This document shows, piece after piece, positions 26,499 through 40,877 of a DNA stretch of 64,000 nucleotides; position 1 is the stretch's first letter; every line of letters starts with the position of its first letter. The stretch lies in the NCBI GenBank assembly GCA_963734595.1, contig CAVTHV010000026.1, positions 248,001-312,000 of the forward strand, in the 5' to 3' direction. Position numbers and translations under genes: made by a program. Under the pieces are notes generated by a model. The model was not told the DNA's origin. It did no database searches and was given only the letters and a program-made list of their open reading frames with translations. This DNA comes from CAKKQX01 sp963734595 (GTDB lineage Bacteria; Pseudomonadota; Gammaproteobacteria; Burkholderiales; SG8-41).

Positions 26499-29400
26499 AT
26501 GAATCTATCGAAAATTTTCATCGAACGGCCGGTCGCGACAAGCGTAATCGTCGCGGCTATCGTTATTTTCGGCATATTTTCTTTCCGGACCCTGCCGGTC
26601 AACGAGCTGCCCAACGTCGATTTTCCGACCGATCCAGGTCACCGCCGAGCTGCGGGGGGCGAACCCGGAAGTGATGGCTTCGACTGTCGCCACGCCGCTC
26701 GAACGCCAGTTCAGCCAGATTTCCGGCGTCGCGACGATGAACTCGTCGAACACCAACGGAAGGACGCGGATTACGCTGCAATTCAGTCTGGAGCGCGATA
26801 TCGATTCGGCGGCACAGGACGTGCAGACGGCAATCTCGCAGGCGATGCGCCGCCTGCCGGACGATATCGATCCGCCGACATTGCGCAAGGTCAATCCGGC
26901 CGATGCGCCGATCCTTTTTCTCACGCTGAGCGCCAAGACGCTGCCGATGCAGCAGCTCGATGAGTTTGCCGAATACCAACATTGCGCAGGCGTTTTCGAT
27001 GGTGAACGGCGTTGCCCAGGTCGTGGTTTTCGGCTCGCAGAAGTATGCCGTGCGCGTTTACCTCGACCCCGAGGCGCTGTCCAAGCGCGGACTGGGTCTG
27101 GACAAGGTGGTGAGCGCGATCCAGAACGCCAACAGCAATCTGCCTTCCGGAGTGCTGCAGGGCACGACGCGCAATTTCACGGTCAAATCATCGGGCAAGC
27201 TGCAGCGCGCGCAGAACTTCAACGAACTTGTCGTCGCTTATCAGGATGGCATGCCGGTGCGGCTGTCGGATGTCGGTCGCGCTGAAGACAGCATCGAGAA
27301 CGTGAAGATCAAGAGCTGGCTCAACGACGACCGGGCGATCATTCTTGCGATCTACCGCCAGCCGGGGGCCAACACGGTCGAGGTGGTCAGGAGCCTCCGC
27401 GCATTGTTTCCAAGAATCGAGAGCGAAGCGCCGCCCGGCGTCCGCTTCAATGTGGTCAATGATCGCTCCGAGTTCATTCAGTCCTCGATTCACGAGGTGG
27501 AATTTCACCTGATCCTGTCGATGGTTCTGGTGGTGCTGGCCATACTCGCATTCCTGCGCAACGCGCGGTCGACAATCATCACGGCGCTGATCCTGCCGAC
27601 ATCGGTCATCGGCACTTTTGCGGCGATGTATCTGCTCGGCTTCAGCCTCAACAACCTGTCGTTGATGGCGATCATTCTGGCAGTGGGTTTCGTGGTGGAC
27701 GATGCCATCGTGGTGCTCGAGAACATCACCCGCCACATGGAAATGGGCAAGGACCGGATGCGCGCGGCCCTCGAGGGTTCCAAGGAAATCGCCTTTACCG
27801 TGCTGTCGATGACAATCTCGCTCGCGGCGGTGTTTCATTCCGATACTTTTCATGGAGGGATTGCTCGGGCGCCTGTTCCGGGAATTTGCTGTCACGGTCG
27901 GCGTGGCCGTGCTGATTTCAGGTGCCGTATCGTTGTCGATGACGCCGATGATGTGCAGCCTCATGCTGAAGCCGGCGCACAGCCATGGCCGCGTTTACCT
28001 GCTATTCGAGCGGATGTTCGATGCGATGCGGGATTTTTACGGCACGACATTGCGCTGGACCATGCGGCATCGCGGTCTGATGCTCATTGGTTCGGTCGTG
28101 GTGCTGGTGCTCACGGTTTTTATTTACAAGATCGTTCCGCAGGGGTTCATTCCGCGCCAGGACACGGGCGTGATTTTCGGCAATACGCGGGCACCGGAAG
28201 GAATCACGTTCACCGAACTCGAACGACGTCAGCGCATGGTGTCGGACATCGTCCAGAAGACATCCCGACGGTCGAGGCCGTGATGTCCACGGCGGGACAG
28301 GGCACCGGCGGCGTTGTTGGCGACAACGTCGGGCGCATTATCGTTCGCCTGAAATCGCGCGACGAGCGCAAACTGGGCGCCGATCAGGTGATCCAGGAAT
28401 TGCGGCGCTCGTTTGCGGGCGGCGCGCAGGGTCTGCGGGTTTTCATGAACAATCCACCATCGATCAATATCGGCGGTCTTGTCGGCAATGCCGATTACCA
28501 GATGGTGGTGCAGGGAACGGATCTTAAAACGCTCTATGCTTCGGCGCAGGAACTGGAAGCAAGATTGCGCGAATCGAGCCTGATCCAGGACGTCAGCACC
28601 AGTCTGGAACTTCGCAATCCGGAGATTCAGATCAGCATTCTCCGCGATCGTGCCGCGGCGCTTGGCGTGTCACCGCAGCAGATCGAAGCCACGCTCTACA
28701 ACGCTTACGGCGGACGGCAGATCAGCACGCTGTACGGCGCGACCGACCAGTACTACGTCCTGCTCGAGTTCGAACCGCGATTCCAGCGTGATATCAATGC
28801 ATTACGGTCTCTTTTCGTGCAATCCAGCAGCGGCAGGATGGTGCCGATCAATGCCGTGGCGGACATCAACATCGGCGTCGGGCCAGTATCGGTCAGCCAT
28901 TATGGCCAGTTGCCTTCTGTCGTTTTGTCTTTCAATCTCGCTCCCGGCGTTTCGATCGGCGATGCCGTCGCGCAGGCCCAGGACATCGCGCGTGAAATGC
29001 TGCCGAGCGGCATTTCGGCGACCATGGCAGGAAGCGCCAAGGCATTCCAGGATGCATTCCGCACCCTGCCGGTTCTGTTGTTGATCACGATCCTGGTGAT
29101 CTACATGGTGCTGGCGATTCTCTACGAGCATTACGCGCATCCGGTCACCATCCTGACCGCGCTGCCGTTTGCGGGATTCGGAGCATTGCTGATGCTGCTG
29201 CTGTTCAATCAGCAACTGAACATTTTCAGTTTTGTGGGCATCATTTTGCTCGTCGGTCTGGTCAAGAAGAACGGCATCATGATGGTGGATTTCGCGCTGC
29301 AACTGCAGCGGGAAAAGGGCTTGCCTGCGGCAGAAGCCATTATCGAGGCGTGCGATTATCCGGTTCCGGCCGATCATGATGACCACGGCGGCGGCGATTT

Positions 29401-29591
29401 GCGCTACTCTGCCCCTCGCGTTCGGCACGGGAACCGGATCTGAAATGCGCCAACCGCTGGGCATCGCAGTGGTAGGCGGGTTGGTATTTTCTCAACTGCT
29501 TACGCTGTACGTCACGCCGACCTTCTACGTCAGCATGGAACACCTGATCAGTTTTTTCCGTCAGCGCAAGGCGCTACCGGCAACGGGCTGA
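26499..29591 (+). CDS. RND multidrug efflux transporter, HAE1 type (about five frame disturbances)
   Basis: Inner-membrane proton-driven pump. The ATG at 26499 opens MNLSKIFIERPVATSVI, the classic start. Segments follow in order: ATPLERQFSQISGVATMNS, AAQDVQTAISQAMRRLP, GSQKYAVRVYLDPE, the TM4 acidic region VGFVVDDAIVVLENI, MTPMMCSLMLKP, VPQGFIPRQDTG, TMAGSAKAFQDAF, VILTALPFAGFGALL-like, GIILLVGLVKKNGIMMVDFA and TPTFYVSMEHL. Frame changes occur near 26631, 26973, 27836, 28262 and 29357. The one at 28262 is probably a deletion, giving about 1,029 residues, the usual length. It completes the tolC-adaptor-pump operon. Substrate specificity is not visible. Confidence 0.88.
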
Positions 29592-29772
29592 ACCGGCAGA
29601 GTTCTCCTGCTGATTGCGCGCAGGCGCCGGGCGCGGGATATTCGATTCAATAACCGGGTAGCAACCGAAATCTCGAGTCCGGGGTGTTTCCGGTAAATTG
29701 ATCTTTTTGCCAATGAGCGTGCCGGGACGGGGTCAATAGAGCCGCGAAGGTAAAACTTTTCTCAAAAGATGT

Positions 29773-29802
29773 TTGACTTCGGAAAAAGTAGACTGCTATA
29801 AT
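29773..29802 (+). promoter_or_regulatory. Sigma70-type promoter of the tRNA-fMet/rrn operon
   Basis: TTGACT (29773-29778) and TATAAT (29797-29802) are separated by 18 nt, and the tRNA-fMet gene starts 20 nt further on. This is one of the best consensus pairs in the window. Confidence 0.75.
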
Positions 29803-29822
29803 CGCTGTCTTGGTTGATCTGG

Positions 29823-29899
29823 CGCGGGGTGGAGCAGTCTGGCAGCTCGTCGGGCTCATAACCCGAAGGTCATAGGTTCAAATCCTATCCCCGCTACCA
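29823..29899 (+). tRNA. tRNA-fMet (CAT)
   Basis: 77-nt initiator tRNA with encoded CCA. It begins CGCGGGG with the unpaired first base typical of initiators, has the CAT anticodon in GGGCTCATAACCC with three G-C pairs at the base of the anticodon stem, and ends CCCCGCTACCA. It lies directly upstream of the 16S gene on the same promoter, an unusual position for an initiator tRNA gene. Confidence 0.96.
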
Positions 29900-29901
29900 A
29901 C

Positions 29902-29937
29902 GTTCTTTAACAATATACAGCCGATAAGTGTGGGCAC
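29902..29937 (+). promoter_or_regulatory. rrn leader: boxA and 5' arm of the pre-16S processing stem
   Basis: GTTCTTTAACAA at 29902-29913 is a boxA-like antitermination signal. The following 17 nt (29921-29937) are complementary, allowing G-U pairs, to 31605-31621 downstream of 16S, forming the RNase III stem around the 16S precursor. Confidence 0.6.
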
Positions 29938-30043
29938 TTGGTTTTGAAGCACCGCGTTGCTTCGGCAACGTGGAGTCTTTAAATATCAGAAGTGCTCGCA
30001 TGAAGTTTTAAACGTCAAGCGAGAGTAATACTTTGCAGAGATT

Positions 30044-31583
<1,540 letters not shown>

Positions 31584-31604
31584 GAGATACGCTCTCAGGG
31601 CCAG

Positions 31605-31705
31605 GTGTCCACGCTTATCGGTTGTTTGCGAGGCAGGGTTCAGTATTCGAGATTCAGGATTGAGGGTTGCGGTCTCAGCCCTGAATCCGGAATCCTTGAA
31701 CCTGG
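31605..31705 (+). other. 16S/tRNA-Ile spacer with processing stem and inverted repeat
   Basis: 31605-31621 is the 3' arm of the pre-16S stem. Then 31631-31705 forms an imperfect inverted repeat made of GGATTC/GAATCC-like units that can fold into a long hairpin. No gene is present. Confidence 0.5.
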
Positions 31706-31719
31706 ACCCTGATAAAACA

Positions 31720-31796
31720 GGGTCTGTAGCTCAGTTGGTCAGAGCACACGCTTGATAAGCGTGGGGTCGTTGGTTCAAATCCAACCAGACCCACCA
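31720..31796 (+). tRNA. tRNA-Ile (GAT)
   Basis: 77-nt tRNA in the 16S-23S spacer. The acceptor GGGTCTG pairs with CAGACCC, the anticodon GAT sits in CTTGATAAG, the T-loop GGTTCAAATCC is intact and CCA is encoded. Standard spacer tRNA. Confidence 0.97.
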
Positions 31797-31805
31797 TTTC
31801 TTATC

Positions 31806-31881
31806 GGGGGTGTAGCTCAGTTGGGAGAGCGCCTGCTTTGCAAGCAGGAGGTCATCGGTTCGATCCCGTTCACCTCCACCA
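31806..31881 (+). tRNA. tRNA-Ala (TGC)
   Basis: 76-nt tRNA. The acceptor GGGGGTG/CACCTCC contains the G3-U70 identity pair, the anticodon TGC lies in CTTTGCAAG and CCA is encoded. It completes the tRNA-Ile/tRNA-Ala spacer pair, 9 nt after tRNA-Ile. Confidence 0.97.
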
Positions 31882-31887
31882 ATCCCG

Positions 31888-32000
31888 GTTCCAGAGTTTA
31901 GTGTTGAGGGTTGAGGATGCAGTTTCCATTCAACTTTGAACACTCAACTCTCAATGAGTTGATCGGCTGTATTGCTCTTTAACAAAACGGAAGAAGTAAA
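31888..32000 (+). promoter_or_regulatory. Pre-23S leader: inverted repeat, second boxA, 5' processing arm
   Basis: 31888-31956 is an imperfect inverted repeat of GTTGAG/CTCAAC-type units. TGCTCTTTAACAA at 31973-31985 is a boxA. CGGAAGAAGTAAA at 31988-32000 is exactly complementary to 35115-35127 after 23S, forming the pre-23S stem. Confidence 0.6.
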
Positions 32001-32172
32001 GGTTCTGGTTCGATGCGAACCCGCGTGGATGTTTGCGCGTGTTTGTTTTGAATCGGAACAATGGGTTTGATTGTATCTCGCATTCAACACACAAAAGGGT
32101 TGAATGCGGCAAACACGAGTTCACCTATGACCGGGATGGCTTCGGGCGCAAGCCCGAGGGCTCAAGGTTATA

Positions 32173-35060
<2,888 letters not shown>

Positions 35061-35172
35061 ATAACTTTGAGCATCAAGGTTAAGGTGAATCAGGTTTGCC
35101 AAGAGACAATCAAATTTACTTCTTCCGGTTTGGGTTTTCAGCTGATTTATGGCTGGAAGCCGACAAGTTACG

Positions 35173-35286
35173 TCTGACGACCATAGCGAGTTGGAACCAC
35201 GCCTTCCCATTCCGAACAGGACCGTGAAACGACTCAGCGCCGATGATAGTGCGGATTACCCGTGCGAAAGTAGGACATCGTCAGGC
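35173..35286 (+). rRNA. 5S ribosomal RNA
   Basis: About 114 nt. The terminal helix CTGACGA (35174-35180) pairs with TCGTCAG (35278-35284). Loop A/B GACCATAGCGAGTTGGAACC and the GAACAGGACCGTGAAACG core are typical 5S features. It lies 112 nt after 23S and is followed by a terminator. Confidence 0.93.
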
Positions 35287-35293
35287 ACCCATA

Positions 35294-35337
35294 AAAACAA
35301 ACCCCCTAGGGCAATGCTCTAGGGGGTTTTGTTTTTT
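35294..35337 (+). terminator. rrn operon terminator
   Basis: An 11-bp stem (35299-35309 with 35319-35329) with a 9-nt loop, preceded by A-rich and followed by T-rich sequence (TTTTGTTTTTT). A clear intrinsic terminator just after 5S. Confidence 0.9.
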
Positions 35338-35346
35338 CAGGTTTCT

Positions 35347-35499
35347 CCGACCATGTCCTGCTTTCGGAACGACAACACGCCGACCCAATCCGCAGACTCG
35401 CGAAGCGAGTTAATTATTTTCGGCTTGTCGCAGCGGAGACTAACATGCGGTTTTTGCATGTTACGTCGGAGCTAAAGTAGGACATCGTCAGGCACCCAT
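35347..35499. repeat. Vestigial 5S 3' ends (one direct, one inverted)
   Basis: 35474-35499 repeats 26 nt of the 5S end and flank (35267-35292) exactly. 35347-35367 is an inverted, three-mismatch copy of the same 5S end. Between them lie small hairpins (35396-35411; 35443-35463). No complete second 5S is present. Confidence 0.7.
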
Positions 35500-35506
35500 T
35501 AAATCA

Positions 35507-35545
35507 AAAGCCCTGCCTCAGTTCGAGGTGGGGCTTTTGCTTTTG
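35507..35545. terminator. Second terminator after the 5S remnant
   Basis: A 14-bp stem with two mismatches (35507-35520 with 35525-35538) is followed by TTTTGCTTTT. It lies right behind the duplicated 5S end, as the first terminator lies behind 5S, and can also stop the ABC operon arriving on the minus strand. Confidence 0.7.
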
Positions 35546-35581
35546 CACGGGATAAGGCGGTTCTTTGGACGGGATATCGAT

Positions 35582-37267
35582 CTATCCGCCGCTTTCCAAT
35601 GTCTTGAATTTTGCGCCGACGAGGGTGGCGAGAACCACAAGGGCCGTGGAGATGAAGATCATCATGATGCCCAGGGCGGAAAGCCTGCCCCACAGCCCGT
35701 CCTCTGCGAAGCGCAGAATCTGAACAGCCAGCACCTCGGTCCCGGGCCGGGAAAGGACCACCGACAACGTCAGTTCCCGCACGAACATGGTGGACATGAG
35801 GATCCACGCGGAGACGATGCCAGGTATGAGCAGGGGAACGATGATCCGGCGCATGGTGGTCAATGAACTTGCTCCGCAGACCGTGGACGATTCCTCCAGA
35901 TGCGCGTGGACCTGAACGAAGGCGCTCGCCAGGGGGCGAATGCCGTAGGGCAGATAGGTGGCGATGTAGCCGATGAGCAGAGCCCAAAGAGTGGCGTAGA
36001 GCGGGGTCTGGACAAAAAACCACATGAATCCCACCCCGATGACGATGCCGGGGAAGGAAAACGACAGATAGCTCAGGGACTCGAGGATGCCGGACGCCTT
36101 GGTCCTCACTTTGACGATGACGTAGGCAACGAAGATGGAGAGCACCACCCCGAGAGTGGCCCCCACCACGCCCAGGAAAAGACTGTTTTTCAGCGACAGC
36201 AGCGAAATGGGATCCTCGAGGACCTCGATCCAGTGCTTCCAGCTCATGAGCGAAAAGGCCCGGGCGCTGGGCACCATGGAGTAGGGCACCAGCGAGGTGT
36301 AGAAGAGCACCGCCACCGGGAGCACGATCAGGATGAACGAGAGCAGACCCACGATACAGAACAGCGGAATCCTGGCCTTCTTGAGCTCGACGACGGTCGG
36401 GCGATAGCCGCGGCTCGTGATGGTCACGTATTTTTCGCTCTCCGCGGTCAGCGCCCGGTAGACGAAGATCAGCGTGATGGAGGTTGCCAGCACGCTCATG
36501 CCCACCGCCGCGGCCTTGCCGTAATCCGTGGCGAAGCCGGTGGCGATCATCTGGTACAGATGCGTTGCCAGGACATAAACGCGTCCCGGCATGCCAAGGA
36601 CCGAAGGAACGGCAAAGGACGCCAGGCTGCGGACGATACTCAGAATGAACGCCGCAAGAATGGCCGGCCGCAGCACCGGGAGCGTCACCCGGACCAGGGT
36701 CCGCCACGTGCCCGCCCCGAAGACCCTGGAAGATTCCTCGAGGGCCACGTCGAAGGAGGCCATGGCCGGTGCGATGATGAGATAGGCGATGGGCAGATCC
36801 AGAAGTCCTTCCACCAGGATCATGCCCGGCAGGGAATAGATGTTGAATGGCGCGCTGTCCAGCGAGAACACATTCTTGAGAACGATGTTCATCATGCCGT
36901 TGGAGGGATTGAGCAGCAGCGCCCAGCTCACCGAAAACAGCAGATGCGGGATCATCATCGGGATGATGGAGATGATCTTGAACAGGAATTTGAACGGGAT
37001 GTCGGTGCGGGTGTTGAGATAGGCGAGGAACAAGGCCAGCACCGTGGCGAGAATCGACGAGCCCAGGACAAATATGACCGTGTTGACGATGACTTCGAAG
37101 AAGGCGGGGTCGGTATAGGCCTCGACGTATTTGTCCAGCGTGAAGGTCCCGAACGCGGTCAGTCCCTCGGAAAAACTTCCCAGGAGAAGCATGACCACTG
37201 GACATACGGTCAGAAACCCGACGATGAGAATCAGCGAGAAGGTCAGTTTCGATCGGGTCTGGTCCAA
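35582..37267 (-). CDS. ABC transporter permease with two fused membrane domains (Fe3+/polyamine type)
   Basis: About 561 residues from a TTG at 37267, 14 nt after the ATPase stop; an ATG farther upstream would run back into the ATPase gene. Twelve hydrophobic segments form two halves, each with an EAA loop: EESSRVFGAGTWRTLVRVTLP near residue 190 and EESSTVCGASSLTTMRRIIVP near 480. This fused architecture is typical of FbpB/AfuB/ThiP-like importers for iron(III), thiamine, 2-aminoethylphosphonate or polyamines. The substrate cannot be fixed. It is the last gene of the binding protein-ATPase-permease operon. Confidence 0.9.
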   Translation of the reverse strand: MDQTRSKLTFSLILIVGFLTVCPVVMLLLGSFSEGLTAFGTFTLDKYVEAYTDPAFFEVIVNTVIFVLGSSILATVLALFLAYLNTRTDIPFKFLFKIISIIPMMIPHLLFSVSWALLLNPSNGMMNIVLKNVFSLDSAPFNIYSLPGMILVEGLLDLPIAYLIIAPAMASFDVALEESSRVFGAGTWRTLVRVTLPVLRPAILAAFILSIVRSLASFAVPSVLGMPGRVYVLATHLYQMIATGFATDYGKAAAVGMSVLATSITLIFVYRALTAESEKYVTITSRGYRPTVVELKKARIPLFCIVGLLSFILIVLPVAVLFYTSLVPYSMVPSARAFSLMSWKHWIEVLEDPISLLSLKNSLFLGVVGATLGVVLSIFVAYVIVKVRTKASGILESLSYLSFSFPGIVIGVGFMWFFVQTPLYATLWALLIGYIATYLPYGIRPLASAFVQVHAHLEESSTVCGASSLTTMRRIIVPLLIPGIVSAWILMSTMFVRELTLSVVLSRPGTEVLAVQILRFAEDGLWGRLSALGIMMIFISTALVVLATLVGAKFKTLESGG

Positions 37268-37280
37268 GGCCGGCCGCCTT

Positions 37281-38367
<1,087 letters not shown>

Positions 38368-38528
38368 GTTATTTGTCCGTCGTTGTTTCTGAGGTCTGGA
38401 AGCAGGTCAGCACGTGGGTTCGGTGAAGATTACCCGCGCGGGCAATGGCAGCTTACCGTTTCCGGCAGCAGACAACCAGCCGCCCGGCTGGTTGGGCCGG
38501 GCGGCTGGTGATGCCATTGGGAGCGGCG

Positions 38529-39529
38529 TTATTTGACGTCGAAAATCTTCTTGAATTGCGCGCCCCACTTCTGGATTTCGTCATCCGGCAGCTCGCGGAT
38601 CGCGATCACCTTTGCCTTGTCGATCCCGTCGATCGGCGGGAACACGCCGGGCGCGAGCACGTATTCGCCCACATCCTTGGCCAGCATATCCATGGCCTTC
38701 TTCGAGAGCCAATAATCCACGAAAGCCCGCGCCGCATTGGGATGCGGAGCTTTGGATGCCACGCCGATGGCCCGCGGAGTGCCCAACATCGGCTGTTCCA
38801 CCCTGGCCCAATCGAGCGGTGCCGGGGCTTTGGTAACGATATATTTGGGCATGGAAATGCCGATCAGTTTTTCGCCGCTTTCGATCGGCGCCGGCGTGGG
38901 TCCGAGGGATGCGACGAACATCGGCTTGTTGGCGGCCAGCCCTTTCAGGAATTTCATCCATTCGGCCTCGGACTTGAAGACGTGCTCCTTGAGCCCGACC
39001 AGCCAGCAGATCGTCGTCGCATGATTGGCCGGATTCGGCATGACGATCTTGTCCTTCCACTTGGGATTGGTCAGATCCTCGTAGCGCCGCGGCACATCCG
39101 CCTTTTTGACCAGCTCCTTGTTGTAGATCAGGGCGATATACTCGACGCCGAAAAGCTGAATGCGGTCGTCCTTCCGGGTCCACTCCGGATAGCCCGCTGC
39201 CGCCGGCGAACGGTACGGGCGCCAGGATACCCTTGTCCTTGAGTATCTCCAGCACCGGCAGGGGACCCTGGACGACATCGGCCATGAACTTGCCGGCCTC
39301 GAATTCGGTGATGGCCGTGGCCACAAATTTTGCGGTCGAGATCCTGGTGTATTCGGCTTTTATGCCAGTGTCGGCGATGAAGGCCTTCATGATCGGCTCG
39401 ACCGCGGTAATGTTGGCGTAGTACGCAACCTTACCCTCGGTCTTTGCCTTGTCGAGCAGAGACATGTCGGCAGCCTGCGCATACGCGGACGCAAACAGCG
39501 CTATCAATACAACGAGTTAGCTTTTTCAT
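38529..39529 (-). CDS. ABC transporter substrate-binding protein, Fe3+/polyamine type (two probable +1 insertions)
   Basis: Periplasmic binding protein. The ATG at 39529 follows GGAGTAACC. After one extra base (near 39519) the signal peptide reads MKKLTVVLIALFASAYAQAAD. A second extra base near 39216 separates the N-lobe (EGKVAYYANITAVEPIMKAFIADTG) from the C-lobe (LFGVEYIALIYNKELVKKADVPRRYEDL, NHATTICWLVGL). It ends KKIFDVK. Corrected length 332 residues. The fold matches SBP_bac_11/AfuA-type proteins. It is the first gene of the operon, and two FNR-type boxes lie 157-300 nt upstream. Confidence 0.87.
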
Positions 39530-39685
39530 GGTTACTCCTTCCGGTGGAGCCGCAGGGCGGCGTGTACCCGCAAAAAAATGCGGTAGGCAGTTTATTCAAT
39601 CTGTTCCAATAACCGATCATGCTGAATTCCCGTAGACAAATCGCTGTACATCCGGCAAAGACTACCGCACGGGATGCCGCGTGCC

Positions 39686-39699
39686 TTGACCTACATCAA
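39686..39699. promoter_or_regulatory. FNR/DNR-type box 1
   Basis: TTGACCTACATCAA fits TTGAY-N4-ATCAA exactly. It lies 157 nt upstream of the binding-protein start on the minus strand. Confidence 0.45.
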
Positions 39700-39813
39700 T
39701 TCGATTACGCTGAGTCGAAGGCCGATCGAAGCTGTATTTTTGCTGACCTGTTGATCCCTGTGGTCGAACACCGATCGCCAGTGCTAACTCTATCCGCCAG
39801 TCCCGCCGAGCGC

Positions 39814-39827
39814 TTGACGAAGATCAA
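39814..39827. promoter_or_regulatory. FNR/DNR-type box 2
   Basis: TTGACGAAGATCAA fits TTGAY-N4-ATCAA exactly, 128 nt from box 1. Two matches within 150 bp of a gene-poor region are unlikely by chance and suggest redox control of a nearby or lost gene. Confidence 0.45.
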
Positions 39828-40020
39828 GGCCCGCCGTTGCCGAGATGCAGAGCAACGTGGGTCCTGCGCGTCTCCGTCCGAAGCAAAGACAGGACGTTGT
39901 CATAGTAAAATAATCGTTATAAAACAACGGCATAATGTAATTCACGCGTCCGCCTCGGATCCTTCCATCGACCGCCAGATTGAGACGCGGCGGAATGCGA
40001 TCAGCGTCGGGGCGGGCACC

Positions 40021-40205
40021 GGCCGGCGGGATGCATCTGGTCGCTCAACATCGCTTGCGCCATGCGCGCGGAGATCTCCGCCAACTCGTCCAGCCGGAGC
40101 TGTAAAACGACGTAAAAGGCACGCGGCGACAGGGGCAAGCGGTCCCAGGGAAGGTATGGAAACCGACAATTGAAGCCGGGAAATTCGGATGTTTTTAAGG
40201 AATTT
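40021..40205 (-). pseudogene. Coding-like fragment of unknown family
   Basis: One minus-strand frame reads a protein-like stretch of about 55 residues including FPYLPWDRLPLSP, AFYVVLQLRLDELAEIS and ARMAQAMLSDQMHPAG, with amphipathic helix character. No start codon or continuation is clear; one frame over, the next residues (ADRIPPRLNLAVDGRIRGG) also look translated. It may be a degraded or frameshifted gene. I do not recognise the family. Confidence 0.3.
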
Positions 40206-40344
40206 GCCGCTAAGGATGGCGCCCGAAATTATCCGCCCGGAACCGGGTGCCGGGTGCGCCGCGGACATCCAGATCATGGCGCTAACTGCCTTAAGCGGAA
40301 CGGTTTTTTAAAGCTGTCTTTTGGCAGAAAAGCGGCCTTGGCTA

Positions 40345-40372
40345 TTGGATTCGAGCGCGATTTTTGTTAAAC
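40345..40372 (+). promoter_or_regulatory. Putative promoter of the rimP-nusA-infB operon
   Basis: TTGGAT (40345-40350) and TTAAAC (40367-40372) are 16 nt apart, upstream of the leader hairpin and rimP. Confidence 0.45.
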
Positions 40373-40393
40373 TCCGCCCTCTGTTAAAAAAAA

Positions 40394-40417
40394 GGTGGGC
40401 GGTTCGCCCATTTTTTG
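40394..40417 (+). terminator. Leader terminator/attenuator before rimP
   Basis: TGGGCG-GTT-CGCCCA (40396-40410) is followed by six T residues. It sits between the putative promoter and rimP and looks like an intrinsic terminator in the leader of a nusA operon. Confidence 0.6.
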
Positions 40418-40436
40418 TTTGTGGCGCTGATTTGCA

Positions 40437-40865
40437 ATGGATTTACAGGCATTGTTGGAAACGACTCTGGCGGGGCTCGGCTACGAGCTGGTGGATCTGG
40501 AAAGATCCGGTAAGGGGTTGTTTTTACGTGTTTTTATAGACAAGCCTGGCGGGATAGACGTCGATGATTGTGCGGCGGTCAGCCATCACCTGACACGGTT
40601 GCTGGCGGTCGAGAACATCAACTACGACCGCCTCGAAGTTTCGTCGCCGGGTTTGGACAGGTTGTTGAAGAACGAACGGGATTTTGTGCGTTTTGCCGGG
40701 CAGAAGGCGCGTATCAAGCTGCGCATTCCGGTGGACGGGCAAAGAAATTTTGTGGGTGTGTTGCGGGAAACTGGCGCCGGCAAGGTGCGGCTCGAAGTCG
40801 ATGGCAAAGTGCTGTCGCTCGATCTGGCGAACCTGGAGAAGGCGCGCCTGGTCCCCGCAATTTAG
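40437..40865 (+). CDS. rimP: Ribosome maturation factor RimP
   Basis: 142 residues. It begins MDLQALLETTLAGLGYELVDLE (family start), with LRVFIDKPGGIDVDDCAAVSHHL near residue 30 and YDRLEVSSPGLDRLLK near 63, the RimP signature. It acts in 30S maturation with S12/S5. It is the first gene of the rimP-nusA-infB-rbfA-truB cluster; nusA follows 12 nt later with a good AGGAGG site. Confidence 0.96.
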   Translation: MDLQALLETTLAGLGYELVDLERSGKGLFLRVFIDKPGGIDVDDCAAVSHHLTRLLAVENINYDRLEVSSPGLDRLLKNERDFVRFAGQKARIKLRIPVDGQRNFVGVLRETGAGKVRLEVDGKVLSLDLANLEKARLVPAI

Positions 40866-40877
40866 CAGGAGGTCGAG

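Larger units (their letters stand above)
39530..40436. other. 900-bp intergenic region without a convincing gene
   Basis: It holds two FNR-type boxes (39686, 39814), an AT-rich block at 39900-39945, a coding-like minus-strand patch (40021-40205) and the rimP promoter and leader hairpin at its right end. Open frames here, such as a plus-strand one at 39619-40173, show no family features. Confidence 0.5.

Noticed and set aside
25227..26963. A natural adaptor-RND fusion protein
   Set aside because: The frame is continuous only because of frame disturbances; a family-like stop (26491) and a normal RND start with its own ATG (26499) are visible one frame over.
39619..40173. Plus-strand frame of 184 codons in the intergenic gap
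   Set aside because: Composition is not protein-like, no ribosome-binding site or motif is present, and it covers both FNR-type boxes.
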